DNA of 6,106 nt. Origin: Phycisphaerales bacterium UBA966 (GTDB taxonomy: Bacteria > Planctomycetota > Phycisphaerae > Phycisphaerales > SM1A02). Position 1 is the first letter of the stretch, and each line of letters opens with the position of its first letter. The stretch spans positions 1,276 through 7,381 of the forward strand of contig DBCE01000046.1 in assembly GCA_002292895.1 (NCBI GenBank). Direction: 5' to 3'. A program made the position numbers and the translations under genes. Below the pieces are notes generated by a model. It searched no databases, had not been told where the DNA came from, and saw only the letters and a list, made by a program, of their open reading frames with translations. Positions 5,653-6,106 of the stretch are shown here, one piece after another.

Positions 5653-6106
5653 TGCGTGCCGCCTTTCGAACCGGCGCCGCTATCAATGCGGGCAATAGGC
5701 AGACCAACGCGCCGATGACGCAGAGCATCTGGATCTTGAATCCAGCATCTGCCGCCACATGCGCGGTGTCAAAGCGTGCGCGCGCTGCTTCGGCAGCGGC
5801 ACGATCGTTGGCTGCAACGGCATCCCAATAGGCAAGTAAGTCAACGGTCATCGCCGGTGCAGTCCAGGCGCGCCATGCAAGAATTATTGCGGCGCCCGCA
5901 ACGCATATGAAGAACACCATGCGTGCCCAACGCATTCCGTTGAAGTGGCCAAGCCGCGCCAGACGAACCGTGCACCCAACGGTGAGTGCTGACGCTGCAA
6001 ATTGCACCCAGTCGCCTGCCATGAAGAGCGGCTGCAGCATCTTGCCGGCAGCAAATCGACCCATTTCAGCGGTGTCGCCGGCAAAGAAGCCCTCGGTTCC
6101 TGCAAC
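5642..6106 (-). CDS. Membrane protein, possibly DUF4149-like, 5'-truncated by window edge
   Basis: The frame is open to the right edge, giving 154 visible residues, so the true start is probably outside. An ATG at 6064 exists, but the preceding residues (VAGTEGFFAGDTAE) read as coding. Three hydrophobic segments are visible: one around LFMAGDWVQFAASALTV, one MVFFICVAGAAIILAW, and one IQMLCVIGALVCLLPALIAA near the C-terminus. A soluble Ala-rich helix with RARFDTAHVAADAGFK precedes the last segment. The G-x-x-A-G-K element after the first segment and the F-x-x-x-H before the last resemble DUF4149 membrane proteins, whose function is unknown; this match is from memory and tentative. It overlaps the nth start by 11 bp, so the two are probably translated from one mRNA. 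Confidence 0.65.
   Translation of the reverse strand, partial: VAGTEGFFAGDTAEMGRFAAGKMLQPLFMAGDWVQFAASALTVGCTVRLARLGHFNGMRWARMVFFICVAGAAIILAWRAWTAPAMTVDLLAYWDAVAANDRAAAEAARARFDTAHVAADAGFKIQMLCVIGALVCLLPALIAAPVRKAARSDW
5662..5667 (-). promoter_or_regulatory. Shine-Dalgarno site of nth
   Basis: GAAAGG on the minus strand, 9 bases before the GTG at 5652, inside the last codons of the upstream membrane-protein gene. It supports the GTG start, for which no better in-frame ATG exists before the conserved domain. Confidence 0.6.

Overview
This is a densely packed bacterial chromosomal window, GC-rich by eye, with no RNA genes, mobile elements, CRISPR arrays or stretches of more than about 75 bp without a gene. 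The lineage is not certain. The CdsA signature variant (PGMGGVFDVLD), the short two-TPR protein and the otherwise unrecognised lipoproteins resemble what I know from Planctomycetota, particularly Phycisphaerae-type genomes; this is an inference from protein features, not a proven assignment.

Layout. Positions 3288 to 1 (minus strand) hold a six-gene, probably co-transcribed run: a two-TPR protein, recX, a small proline/alanine-tailed lipoprotein, a single-domain rhodanese, cdsA, and the 5' part of a coiled-coil protein resembling the COG1579 zinc-ribbon family, which leaves the window at base 1. The spacings of the first five genes are 13 bp, a 4-bp ATGA overlap, 3 bp and 4 bp, so translational coupling is likely. 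Only 36 bp separate the TPR start from the divergent plus-strand gene at 3325-4947, a 540-residue lipoprotein with a beta-propeller-like body. That gene ends exactly where the minus-strand nth gene (endonuclease III, 5652-4948) ends: the two stop codons touch with no spacer. Upstream of nth, overlapping it by 11 bp, is the 3' part of a membrane-protein gene, possibly DUF4149-like, that enters from the right edge.

Functionally the genes are housekeeping plus envelope: RecX modulates RecA, Nth starts base-excision repair, CdsA makes CDP-diacylglycerol for phospholipids, and the rhodanese may carry sulfane sulfur. Two secreted lipoproteins have no function I can recognise. I found no new defence or mobile system. 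The points most worth checking are the non-canonical cysteine spacing in the iron-sulfur region of Nth, the orphan beta-propeller lipoprotein, the zero-spacer convergent junction with a hairpin, and a G-quadruplex-type repeat at the end of the small lipoprotein gene.
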